Source of the DNA: Obelidium mucronatum
Lineage: Eukaryota > Chytridiomycota > Chytridiomycetes > Chytridiales > Chytriomycetaceae
DNA length: 64,000 bases
NCBI GenBank assembly: GCA_025765595.1
Contig: JAIVFH010000154.1
Coordinates: 1 to 64,000, forward strand
Direction of reading: 5' to 3'
Positions 51,457 to 63,584 of the stretch are shown piece by piece (positions within the stretch are counted from its first letter, which is position 1; each line of letters opens with the position of its first letter). The notes beneath the pieces were generated by a model. It was not told the origin of the DNA. It was given only the letters and a program-made list of their open reading frames with translations, and did not search any database. The position numbers were made by a program, and so were the translations under genes.

Positions 51457-54150
51457 ATGGGAAAGAACGCTAAGGCCAACAACTCTACCGTTACTGCTGT
51501 TAAGCAGAACGTTCAGCAACAACCTGCTTTGAACGCCAAATTGGCTGCTACCCAAAAGGTTGGTCCTTGAACCCTTCCCGATCAACAATTCCTTAACTCC
51601 GAACCATCCTCCCCAATTTTACAGCCAGCCACTCCAGCTTCGAAATCTGCTGCTCCAAAGTCCGCTACCCCTTCCCCAACTAAAGCAGCTGCTCCAAAGT
51701 CCGCCACACCATCCCCAACTAAGGCCGCTCTCCCAGCCAAGGTTGCCGCACCAACCTCGAAGCCTGCCACCCCAGCCGCTAAGGCCGTTGCACCAAAGTC
51801 TGCCGCACCATCTCCAACTAAGGCATCAGCCCCAGCTTCCAAGCCACAAACCCCAGCCAAGGCTGCAGCTCCAAAATCCGCTGCTCCAGTTAAGGCTGCT
51901 ACTCCAGCTGCCCCAGTCAAGCTGCTTCTCCATCTAAGGCTGCTCCAGCCCCTGTTAAAGCGGCAACCCCACTCGCCAAGCCAGCCACACCAGTCAAGGC
52001 TGCTTCTCCATCTAAGGCCGCCCCTGCTCCAGTCAAGGCTGCTACCCCACTCAAGGCTGCATCACCAACTAAGGCAGCTCCAGCTCCAGTTAAGGCCGCC
52101 ACCCCTGTCGCCAAGCCATCCACCCCACTCAAGGCAGCTGCTCCAAAGTCTGCTACTCCTGTCAAGGCCGCTTCTCCATCAAAGGCCGCCCCAGCTCCAG
52201 TCAAGGCTGCTACCCCAATGAAGGCCGCTCCAGCACCAGTTAAGGCTGTTACCCCAGTTGCCAAGCCCGCCACCCCATTGAAGGCCGCTTCCCCATCCAA
52301 GGCTGCCCCTGCTCCAGTTAAGGCTGCGCCACTCAAGCCAGCTACCCCACAACAAGCCTCCAAGCCATCCACCCCACAACAAAAGGCGGCTCCTATCGCC
52401 CCAAAACCAGTCACTGCTGCCCCAAGACCAACTTCTGGAAAGACTCAAGCCGCTGCTCCGGTCGTTTCCAAGCCAGCTTCTAAGCCAGCAACTCCAGCCA
52501 AAATCCAAGCAGCACAACCAAAGCCAGTTGCCAAGCAGGATTCCATGTTGGGAACAATGTTTGACCTTCCAGCCAAGGTAAGAAAAATTCTTGAACTTAA
52601 CAGATTCTAATCAATTTTTGATTAAAAAATGTTTTTAGTGGGAAGCATCTTTGAAGCCAGCCAGCCCAGTCGCACGATCCCCTGTCCAAAGATCTAGAAC
52701 TCCATCTGGATCTCCACAAAAGACTGTTGCTCCAGCCTCACCAAAGAAGGCTGCCGCTGCTCCAGCTTCACCAAAGAAGGCCGTCGCAGCCGCTCCAGCA
52801 TCCGCCAAGAAGGCTGTCGCTGCTGCTCCTACTCCTCGTGCTGCCAAGAACGACACCTCCGAAGTTTACAGCTTGAGCTTCATGTTCAATGAACCAGCCA
52901 ACTGGTCTACCAAAGCCGCTGTGCCACCAAAGAGAGCTTCTGGTCCAGTTAAAGCTGCCTCCAAGCCTTCATCCCCAACAAAGGCTTCAGCTCCATCCTC
53001 CAAGCCAGCAACTCCGGCTCCAAAGGCCGCTGCCGCTCCAATGAAGGCTGCCTCCCCAACAAAGGCATCTGCCCCATCCTCCAAGCCAGCAACTCCAGCT
53101 CCCAAGGCCGCTGCCGCTCCAATGAAGGCTGCCTCCCCAACAAAGGCATCTGCTCCATCATCCAAGCCAATGACCCCCGTCAAGGCAGCAGCTGCCAAAC
53201 CCGCCACCCCAATGAAGGCTGCTGCTCCTAAAGCCGCTGTCCCAATCAAGAACCAGCTTGTCAGAGTTCCAGACTCTAGACCCGCCACTCCAATGAACGC
53301 GCTCGTCTTGTCTCCATCCAAGTCTGGTACTCCAATGAAGGCTGCTTCCCCAACCAAAGCCGCAGCTCCATCTTCAAAGCCAATGACTCCAGTCAAGGCG
53401 GCTGCTCCAAAGTCTGCTGCACCAGTGAAGGCTGCTCCAGCTCCAGTCAAGGCCGCGACTCCAGCTTCTAAGCCACAAACTCCTGCTAAGGCTGCTGCTC
53501 CAAAGTCTGCTGCACCAGTGAAGGCTGCCCCAGCTCCGGTCAAGGCCGCCACTCCTGCTTTCAAGCCGCAAACTCCAGCAAAAGCGGCTGCTCCAAAGTC
53601 GGCATCGCCAACAAAGGCTGCTCCAGCCCCAGTTAAGGCGGCTACCCCGGCTGCCAAGCCAGCTACCCCATTGAAGGCTGCGTCTCCATCCAAGGCTGCC
53701 CCAGCGCCAGTTAAGGCGGCTACCCCAGCTGCCAAGCCAGCTACTCCATTGAAGGCCGCGTCTCCATCCAAGGCTGCCCCAGCGCCAGTTAAGGCGGCTA
53801 CCCCAGCTGCCAAGCCAGCCACCCCATTGAAGGCTGCTTCTCCATCCAAGGCTGCTCCAGCTCCTGTGAAGGCCTCCGCCCCAGCTTCCAAACCACAAAC
53901 ACCAGCCAAGGCAGCTGCACCAAAGTCCGCTTCACCCACCAAGGCCGCTCCAGCTCCAGTCAAGGCCGCTGCGCCAGCGCCAAAATCTGCTGCTCCAGCT
54001 CCAAAGGCTGCCGCTCCAGCTCCAAAGTCTGCAGGTGTTGCTCCAAAGTCTGCTGCGGCGGCTCCAAAATCTGCTGCCCCCGTTCCACAGCAACAGGCTA
54101 AGGAAAAGTCGCGTCCAGCCAGTGGAAAGAACAAGGTCCAAAGAAAGTAA
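51457..54150 (+). CDS. Long Ala/Pro/Lys-rich repeat protein
   Basis: Exons 51457-51558, 51625-52577 and 52639-54150. After a short leader (MGKNAKANNSTVTAVKQ), nearly the entire protein is imperfect repeats such as SKAAPAPVKAATP and AAKPATPLKAASP. Two non-repeat islands lie near the middle (KQDSMLGTMFDLPAKWEASL and VYSLSFMFNEPANWST), and the two share the short form FDLPAKWE / FNEPANWS, which may be binding motifs. It ends SRPASGKNKVQRK. The composition resembles linker-histone tails and microtubule-binding repeat regions; I cannot choose. One base is missing near 51920. Third-codon choice favours CCA and GCT/GCC strongly, as in a highly expressed gene. Confidence 0.8.
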
Positions 54151-54758
54151 ACGACGAATGAATAACTCCTTCTCGTTCATTTTTCCTCTGTTTTTTTCTT
54201 CTATTCTGAATAATGGTGTCTTGTACTTATAATGATGGGGGTGTTTCTTTTTGTCTTTTTCTTTCAATAAAATTCCAAAATCTACTTAAAACAATCGGTA
54301 GCACTCCTCGTTGCTTTTGTTGTGTAAAGAGAGTCTGAAGAACTTGAGATCATGCCCTTTTGTCGGTATAAATTTTTTTCGGCTGGTGATGGCGACAAGA
54401 TAAGTTTGCCACGCGAAAAAGTTATAAATGTTTCGCTGATCTTCTTCAGAAGAGGTTGTTCATCACAGAGCCTGAGAGGTCGATATAGACGCTACAAAAT
54501 GCCTGCGTAAATCAGTCTCGGTTATTATTTTTTTTTTGCCTGATGATGACACGATCAATCATCAAGACCACAGAAATCCATATGGAAATCATGCGTGCCC
54601 CGGTTTAACAAACGCATGGCATCCATAGCAACAAAATTGTTGATCAAAGCAGGGCATGCACTTTACCAAGCCATAATTGGCCGAAAAGGATATAAACCGC
54701 TCGAAGTCCAGCAATAAGAGAACAAATTTAAAAAGAAAACAACAAACAACAAAAACAA
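54151..54758. other. Intergenic, before the acid phosphatase gene
   Basis: About 600 bp with no supported gene or RNA. Contains the 3' end of the preceding gene (AATAAA at 54266) and the phosphatase promoter. Confidence 0.5.
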
Positions 54759-55820
54759 TGGTCTCCTTCGTTTCAACTATCGTTGCTGCTCTCAGCGTCG
54801 CCAGTGTCTGTGCAGGTTCACCAATTCAACCTCGAGCGCTGCCATGCCAGTATGTTCTCCATCATTCCCTTCTTGAATACAAATATAACGCGTCATTCCG
54901 GGTTTTTAGAACCAAAAACGTCATGATTATTGTTTTGGAGAACGCAGACAAGGCCGCTGTTTTGGTTGACCCATACTTTGGAACCACTCTCAAGAATAAG
55001 GGGTACTTTATGAACAACTTCTTTGGAGTCAGCCACCCATCGCAGCCAAACTATATTGCAATGGTTGCAGGATCTTACTACACTTGCACCAGTGACAGTA
55101 ATTGCAACCTTGCAAAGGTTTGTACCTGAGTTTGCGCGTTGCCAATACGTCAATCATATAACATTGCGCGCCGCTTTTTTTTTCAACCAGAAAAATGTTG
55201 CTGACTTGCTCGAAGCCAAAGGTCTTACCTGGAAAGCATACAACGAAGGAATCCCATCTGTATGCTACACTGGAACCAGCTCTGGAAAATACTACCGCAA
55301 GCACAACCCATTGATTTCCGTCACCAACATTAGCGGAAACTCGACTCGCTGCGCTAGAATCGTTTCCTCAACTCAACTGGCCGCCGATGAAGCCGCTGGA
55401 ACTCTCCCCAACTATATGTTTTACACCCCTGACCAAAACAACGACGGCCACGATACTACTATTGCCTACGCGTCCAACTGGTTGAAGGGATTCTTGGAAC
55501 CAAAATTGACGAAGGCTGTGTACGCAAACACTTTGTTTCACGTTGTTTTTGACGAATCCAAGACTTCCAGCCCAAACAACATTTGTAAGAACAAAAAATT
55601 GATGATGATGCGATTTTTTGTAGGTATTACTAACCGTTTCTGAACCTGATTCTGTCTCAGACTCTCTCTTTATCGGAAAGGGAATGCAAGGGAGCTGGAT
55701 TGGTGGACAACACTCTTTACAACCACTACTCTGCCCTTCGTACCGATTGAAAACATCTTTGGTCTAGGAAACATGGGTCAAAATGACGCTACCGCTACCC
55801 CGATTCCTTTCGTATGCTGA
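54759..55820 (+). CDS. Secreted phosphoesterase / acid phosphatase family protein
   Basis: Exons 54759-54849, 54910-55117, 55191-55584 and 55661-55820. A signal peptide (VSTIVAALSVASVCAG) precedes the phosphoesterase family (PF04185-type) core: VMIIVLENADK, GVSHPSQPNYIAM, NVADLLEAKGLTWKAYNEG, YTPDQNNDGHDT and, in the last exon, YNHYSALRT and FGLGNMG. Asp, Glu, Asn and His residues of the metal site are in place. Relatives are fungal secreted acid phosphatases. The last exon needs two one-base corrections, near 55700 and 55745. Confidence 0.85.
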
Positions 55821-55962
55821 TTCCTACGTTTTTTGTTATCATTAGAAGATGAAGTGAACATTAGAATAAATGTAGACATTGTTCAAAGAAAAATTAAAGT
55901 GATAAAAAAAGAGAAGTATAGACGCGCCTTTATAGTGTTTCTGAACAAATTTATAATTAATT

Positions 55963-57400
55963 TTATATCCATGTGTGACTTGGACACTGCTCATTTACAA
56001 AAGACAATCCCTCAGTCAAGTCGCGCTCAAATATTTCAAGATCCACCCAATAGTCCACACTTTTCAAAGTTTCACGATCAGCAGTGGCAACAATACAATC
56101 GTTTGCTCTTGTGATATTAACCCCGCAGGATTTTTGAACACGACCAAACAGTTTCTGTATATGTACTCGAGAACTCTTGTCTGGAGCATGACCCACACTA
56201 TTGATATACTTTAACCGCGCCATCGTCCCCAACGTCCTGAAGGCTGGTTTATACACAACCGACACCTCCATCACAATCGCGTTCCGATGCGCAAACACTA
56301 GATTCGCCAACTGTGACGAATGCGAGGAAACAATCAATCCATACTGCGAAATCAAAGAAGCTTGCTCTTCGAGGCTTTGTGACCCATTCAAGTCAAGTAC
56401 ATCAACAGTATGAATCCCTTTCAAGTTCAGTAATTGTATCACTTGGTTCCCTGTTCTTCATTATTCCTTTGCCGACCTTTCTTGGCTTTCCCACGCACCA
56501 GAATCACGGCTTTGGTGGGAGGACACGGCGATTCATTGATATTCAAGCCCAACGTTGTTTCTGCAGTTTTTCGAAATACATTCAAGTCTTCCGGGCTTGT
56601 TGCATAGACTTCTGATTGTCGGCTTGTGTGTATAGAGTGGAAGCAAGCGCGTGATGTTCTCGGCAGTGATGGATTGGTACTCGTACGAGTTGTGGCTAAG
56701 AAACTCCAAGTTCTTCAAGGCCGCAAGATTTCCTGTTGATTTCGCGATTTCAAGGAGTGCGGTTTCGTACTTGTTGAGTGGTGCAGGGTTATCCTGAAAC
56801 AGGATTGTTTGAAAGGGAGGGAGGTTGTAGTATCCAGCGTGTAGCAGGATAGAGTGGAACTGTAATCATGGAGAAGGCGAAATGGGCGACATGATGCCGT
56901 GGCAGCCATTGATACATTAACCATGTCGGTGTAGTTTCAAACGATTCCAAAGTAACTCGTAGAACTGTTTTTCAGAGCTTGAAAGCGGACCCCGCTCCGC
57001 TTCAAACAGGTACAGAAGGCATCGTTTCCTTTCTTGCAGCCTTTATATTTCGTCGTGAGTGCTTTCGCTTTGGCGTCGGTTGTAGTAAAGATTATGGTTT
57101 CGTTGTTTGAAACGCACACGTTTCCTGAGTTCGCAGACTCGGTATTTGAACGCGTCTTCCCGTCGGAACAATTACATTGGAGATGACTTTCAAGGTCTTC
57201 GCCAAAGACTTTCACAAACGTGTTGTTTTTGTTGTTGGCGTTGCTGTTGCTGTTGGCTGACTCAGCCGGCTGCTGCTGCTGCTTGGACCTGCAGATGAAT
57301 TCGATTGACTCAGCGGCGAAAGAAGAATCAGTGACGCGAAACTGAGTGCTGCCTGCGGCGACTAAAAGAGCGAATTGGGGTTCGCGTTTTCAGTTTTAGC
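55963..57400 (-). CDS. GT61-family glycosyltransferase-like protein, with frame breaks
   Basis: The C-terminal 150 residues carry the GT61 (EOGT-like) pattern: VILVRGKAKKGR, then LEEQASLISQYGLIVSSHSS, QLANLVFAHRNAIVMEV and YKPAFRTLG. An upstream part with NLPPFQTILFQDNPAPLNKY and a Cys-rich segment (LQCNCSDGKTRS ... CKKGNDAFCTCLKR) reads in other frames. Shifts are needed near 56440 and 56555. The 5' end is uncertain. A strong hydrophobic anchor ([16 protein letters not shown], 57440-57400 region) is open on this strand, but it lies antisense to the first exons of MAEA. A Golgi/ER type II membrane enzyme adding a sugar to secreted proteins is the family expectation. Confidence 0.68.
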
Positions 57401-57439
57401 ATCACCTCAAGAAGCAAGAAAACAAATATAAGAAAAATA

Positions 57440-59128
57440 ATGGCAGCAGATCCAAAGAAGCTCGAAGGTGGGCCTTGACGCACTGAAATCAGCCCAGATA
57501 ATGTTTTTAACATGTTTTGTGTGTATGTGTTTAGGTCTAGTTGCTTTAGAGCAGGCACTCGTAAAGGTCGGAGTTGTTTGTTGGATGCTGGTGTCTCTCC
57601 CACCAAAACCCGTCATTTGACACTTGCAAAATCGAAAAAACAACCTATATAGGTTCCAGCTAGAACAATTCAAGCGCGCCTTCAAAACATCGCAAAAGCA
57701 CGTTGAAAAGGAGTGGGCTGTCTTGGCCAATTCAGCAGCCGATCATTTAAAAAAGATTGAAGCCTCGAACGGAAAGAAGGAAGATGTCATGAAAGTCGTG
57801 GATGGATTAATCTCTCGATTTACTGCTCTGAAGCGGAAGGTGCGTTTTGTGTTGTGTTTTTTTTTTGGCTGTGGATAGACAAGACTTTTGGTACTGACCT
57901 GGGGGCCCAAGGTTATCGAGTCAAAGGAGGAAGAAGCTCTATACGCGAATCGGAGTCGAATTCGTCTTCAGCATCTGGATGACCTTTTGAATGTGCCATC
58001 GCAGGACAGCCCTGCCTTTACGCGTTGGAGTAAAACTCAATTGGATCGGATTCTTGTAGATTATATGCTCCGTGAAGGATGTTTTAATTCCGCGAAGCAA
58101 CTTGCAGCTGAAGCCGAGATTGAGGTAATTCATTGTTTCAGTTTGGGAACTGTTTTTTACTGAGGAATTTGCTGTTGTTGTAGCAACTCGTGGATGTGGA
58201 ATTATTTGCACAAAGCAAAATGATCGAGGATGCATTGAAAAGGAAAAGTTGCGCTGAGTGTTTGGCGTGGTGCAAAGAAAACGGTTCTGGATTGAAGAAA
58301 ATCAAGGTACAACACAACTCCGAAGCAAAAAAAAAAAAATTCCATAACCGTGCTCATTCCATTCCATTTGCTTTTTTTTAGCAGAGTAATTTAGAATTCA
58401 ACCTTCGTTTCCAAGAATACATTGAGCTTGTTCGCGCTCAAAAACTAACTGAAGCCATTGTATACTTGAAAAAGCATTTGACTCCATGCGCCGAAGGAAA
58501 CTTGAAAGAAGTTCAAATTGCGGCTGCCTTGCTTGCTTTTGATCCTGATACTCTTTGTATCAAGTACAAGGTGTGTTTGTATCCAACCTAACGTTGTCAG
58601 AAATCCCATTAAACACATTTTTTTATATTTTGATATCAGAATATCTTTGATCCTGCTCGCTGGAACCTTCTCATTACGCAGTTCCGTGCAAATAATTGCA
58701 CAATCAACAATCTCACCGACTCAACCTCTCTTGTACACTACACTTCAGGCTGGAATGGCGGCATTAAAGACTCCACAATGCTATCAACCCGACAACAAAA
58801 ACGTGAATTGTCCAATTTGTGATTCGGAAGTATATGGGAGTATTGGCTGCAAAGCTGCCGAATGCTCATCACTTGAATTCTTGCCTTGTTTGTCGTATTA
58901 GTGGTGATATCATGAATGAGGATAACCCGCCAATGGTATTACCGAATGGATATGTGTATTCTCTCAAGGTAAAGCTGCGATCTTCTTCAGCATCCCCGGC
59001 GCGTTTAAAAAAGTCTTTTTTTTTCAGGCTTTGGAGGAAATGTCATTGAAGCACGATGGAATGCTTACCTGCCCACGGACTTCACAGCAGTTCCATGTAT
59101 CAAGATGAGAAAAGCGTTCGCCATTTAG
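57440..59128 (+). CDS. MAEA: GID/CTLH E3 ligase subunit MAEA (Gid9/Fyv10)
   Basis: Exons 57440-57467, 57535-57566, 57660-57839, 57912-58124, 58184-58306, 58385-58570, 58640-about 58969 and a last exon from about 59029. Landmarks: coiled-coil [16 protein letters not shown], LisH ([20 protein letters not shown]), CTLH ([19 protein letters not shown]), CRA ([14 protein letters not shown]) and the degenerate RING with CPIC ... [18 protein letters not shown] and NGYVYS, ending [12 protein letters not shown]. In yeast, GID degrades gluconeogenic enzymes. One-base shifts are needed near 58745, 58850 and 59095. The ligase pairs with RMND5/Gid2, which is not in this window. Confidence 0.93.
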
Positions 59129-59175
59129 AAATCACTGTACACTGTTAAAACAATAAATCGCGAATATATTCTCCG

Positions 59176-59997
59176 TCATGTCAGTTGCTTTTTTATTGTA
59201 ATAATACAAGCATACACAGACAACAAACCTGGTCCCCAACCAGCACCAGCTTCCTGGCCCTCTTCAACTCCATCAACAGATATTCCTTCTCCAAGAATCA
59301 CATCCTTGTCTTGATTTAGATATTCAACACTTGGACCCAAACACCCGTCAACAACTCCAAACGAATTCATGCTGATTTCAACTGCCTCCAAGCCCCATTT
59401 ATCCAATAAATGCTGAATGCATCTTTTGGAAGACCGCTCATGGTAAGTCATGAGGCAAACAGGATCAGGATGTGAACTTCCATCTAGTATAGACGCGATA
59501 GTAGCAACAAGGGGATCAAACTCGACGCGATCATAGAAAACATCAGCGCATAAAATCAAGGATATCGGAAACGATTCATCAGTGAGGCATGGATGTGATG
59601 GCTCAGTTGTAGATGACCAAGAAAGTGGGAATACAATAGATTCGTACTGGCAATCTTTCGACGACATCTTTTCGTGAGATTCTTTGACCAAGGAAAGAGC
59701 CTTGGGATTTAAATCCGTTTGAATGACTTTAACAATGTGCTTTTGGTTTGACTGAGTGGCAGACAACCACGCTGAAATTAGCAGACCGGGAAGCCCCGTG
59801 CCACATCCAAGTTCTAGGATTGAAGTGTTTGGTACTATTAGTGTCTGATTTTCACGGACGAGTCTGCTCCAGACAAGACGCGCAAGGACTAGCGAGCTCG
59901 GCCACAGATGCGTCGCTGGAGGGGAGTGTATGCTTTGAAGCACTGTGACTGGCAGACACAGGTTTGCCGAGTGGAAGCGGAGAGTAGTAGCATCCAT
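59176..59997 (-). CDS. METTL23-like protein methyltransferase
   Basis: A single clean exon, 273 residues. The AdoMet motif I is SILELGCGTGLPGLL, with VIQTDLNPKAL as the acidic loop at the end of strand 2. LILCADVFYDRVEFDPLVAT is the METTL21/METTL23 DxFY-type post-motif that contacts substrate, and LMTYHERSSKRCIQHLLDKW is typical of METTL23. Family members methylate lysine or arginine on proteins. The target here is not evident. The start codon is 59 bp from that of argininosuccinate lyase on the other strand. Confidence 0.82.
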   Translation of the reverse strand: MDATTLRFHSANLCLPVTVLQSIHSPPATHLWPSSLVLARLVWSRLVRENQTLIVPNTSILELGCGTGLPGLLISAWLSATQSNQKHIVKVIQTDLNPKALSLVKESHEKMSSKDCQYESIVFPLSWSSTTEPSHPCLTDESFPISLILCADVFYDRVEFDPLVATIASILDGSSHPDPVCLMTYHERSSKRCIQHLLDKWGLEAVEISMNSFGVVDGCLGPSVEYLNQDKDVILGEGISVDGVEEGQEAGAGWGPGLLSVYACIITIKKQLT

Positions 59998-60056
59998 CGC
60001 TTTCGCTTGATGGATGAATCACCGATGCAAGATTTAATTTCACGCAAAAAAAAGCA

Positions 60057-62028
<1,972 letters not shown>

Positions 62029-62332
62029 AGATGGAAAAAAAACCATGAATAAAATCTCAATTACTTTAAACCGAGATGAAGAAGAACCTGTGAAACCTTT
62101 TGATGGAGTGACAAATACAATCCGGCTTCTCGTCCTTGGTTTTCATTTTAGCTTATTTTGGAACGGCAGATAGAAGGAAAGGCAAACACTGATTTGAAAA
62201 ACCAATTTTGAAGGCATAAACAAAACACATTTGTGCACTGTTTATGCTGGTGTGAAAACTTCAACAACTCCCACTTTCATAATAAAAAGACACCAAAACA
62301 TCAAACAACAAAAACTTGCCCAAACAAAAAAA
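62029..62332. other. Intergenic, ASL to coiled-coil pair
   Basis: About 300 bp, no gene or repeat seen. Confidence 0.5.
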
Positions 62333-62881
62333 ATGTCACACCTTGCCCGGTTCTTCAACTGCCACAGCAGAGTCTACCCCACAGCTTCGCTTCAGTTCTT
62401 GAAATCATCTTCGTTCAGCTTCCATCAATCCCTTGGTACTTCCGTGTCTGCTCAACCTCCCTCCACTCCATCACCTGCCACACCACCCACACAGCCACCC
62501 AGCAGCTCCAACTTCTGGGACCTATTGCTGAAGCCCTTGCGTGGCGATTATTCGAACCTTAGCTTTCTTTTGGCGCTAGTGGGTGGCGTAGGGGCTTGCG
62601 TGCAATGGGTTGCAACCCGCGAACGTGAACACACAGACTCCAATTTTAAAAGCATGGAAAAAAACACCAGCCTCAAGTTTGACCAAGTAAACTTGCAGAT
62701 AACCCATTTGGAGGAGAAGGTGAACTCCAAGTTTACTCATTTGGAAGACAAGTTTGATTCCAAGTTCTCTGCAATTCTGCAGACACTTGAAGACATAAAA
62801 GAGATAAAAGGTACTCAGGTTGATCACGGCGAGCGTCTTGTTGGTTTGGAGACAAGACTTGGAGGTCGGGTGGTTTCGTGA
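62333..62881 (+). CDS. Mitochondrial-type coiled-coil membrane protein, tandem copy A
   Basis: Single exon, 182 residues. The N-terminus (MSHLARFFNCHSRVYPTASL) is rich in Arg, Ser and hydrophobics without acids, as in a mitochondrial presequence. A Pro/Thr/Ser linker follows, then one membrane segment (LSFLLALVGGVGACVQWV). The C-terminal coiled coil has heptad-like repeats (KFDQVNLQITHLEEKV, KFTHLEDKFDSKF). The next gene has the same architecture and related ends. I do not recognise the family; a coiled-coil protein anchored in the inner mitochondrial membrane is inferred. Confidence 0.7.
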   Translation: MSHLARFFNCHSRVYPTASLQFLKSSSFSFHQSLGTSVSAQPPSTPSPATPPTQPPSSSNFWDLLLKPLRGDYSNLSFLLALVGGVGACVQWVATREREHTDSNFKSMEKNTSLKFDQVNLQITHLEEKVNSKFTHLEDKFDSKFSAILQTLEDIKEIKGTQVDHGERLVGLETRLGGRVVS

Positions 62882-62938
62882 TAATAGTTTATCAAATAAA
62901 CAGAAAGTGTATCAGAGTCAATAAAAACTTGACCAAAA

Positions 62939-63529
62939 ATGTCATATATTGCCCGTTTTCTCAACCACCACAGCAGAACGCTCCCCACTGCCTCACTTAA
63001 GCACAATAGTCCATCTGTTCTAAACTTAAGTCGATCTCTTGGTACTTCTGTGTCTGCTCCACCCCCTTCAACGTCTCCATCCACAGTTGTCTACCCCACT
63101 AGCACCGCCTCTCCATATGGCACACACGAGGCAGTTCACATTGCTGAAATGAAACACGCAATCATCAAGATCGCAAAACGCCAATTCTTTTTAGATGTTT
63201 CATGTGTAGTAGCTGCTTTACTTGGTTTTCTTGGATTTCTGCAGCTTCAAGATGAGGCAAGATGGGCTCAAGATGAGGCAAGACGGGCTCAAGATGAGGC
63301 AAGATGGGCTCAAACGGATATGGTTGGCAAACTGGATCGTATTGAACGTAAACTGGATGCAAAGATTGAACTCCTTGAAAGACGGCAACTTGCAATGGAG
63401 GACAAGTTTGACTTGAAGCTTCAGCTCCGTTTGCAAGAAATTAAACATGTGAGGGACGCGCAAGCCAGCATTGGGAGGCGGTTGAATGCCTTGGAGACGA
63501 GAGTTCGGCAGGTGTCTCGCACGTTATAA
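62939..63529 (+). CDS. Mitochondrial-type coiled-coil membrane protein, tandem copy B
   Basis: Single exon, 196 residues. The presequence-like start MSYIARFLNHHSRTLPTASL and the phrase SLGTSVSA match copy A at 62333. One membrane segment (DVSCVVAALLGFLGFLQL) precedes three exact-length repeats of QDEARWA and a long coiled coil (MVGKLDRIERKLDAKIELLE). The two genes end with related segments (GERLVGLETRL versus GRRLNALETRV). Tandem duplication followed by divergence is clear; function unknown. Confidence 0.7.
   Translation: MSYIARFLNHHSRTLPTASLKHNSPSVLNLSRSLGTSVSAPPPSTSPSTVVYPTSTASPYGTHEAVHIAEMKHAIIKIAKRQFFLDVSCVVAALLGFLGFLQLQDEARWAQDEARRAQDEARWAQTDMVGKLDRIERKLDAKIELLERRQLAMEDKFDLKLQLRLQEIKHVRDAQASIGRRLNALETRVRQVSRTL
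63248..63310. repeat. Three tandem 21-bp repeats inside a coding region
   Basis: Three copies of CAAGATGAGGCAAGATGGGCT, with a single-base change in the middle copy (Trp to Arg codon), encode QDEARWA-QDEARRA-QDEARWA. Confidence 0.95.
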
Positions 63530-63584
63530 CTATTGTTTTTATATGTGGCTATGTAATAAACAAATAGTCATTCGAAATCAAAGA

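Noticed and set aside
52866..54134. 422-codon open frame antisense to the Ala/Pro/Lys gene
   Set aside because: It is the reverse reading of a repeat with strongly biased codons; composition (Ala/Gly/Leu) has no domain signal.
57567..57659. Apparent frameshift at the start of MAEA exon 3
   Set aside because: Using the acceptor seven bases further on (TTCCAG) restores the frame without any indel.
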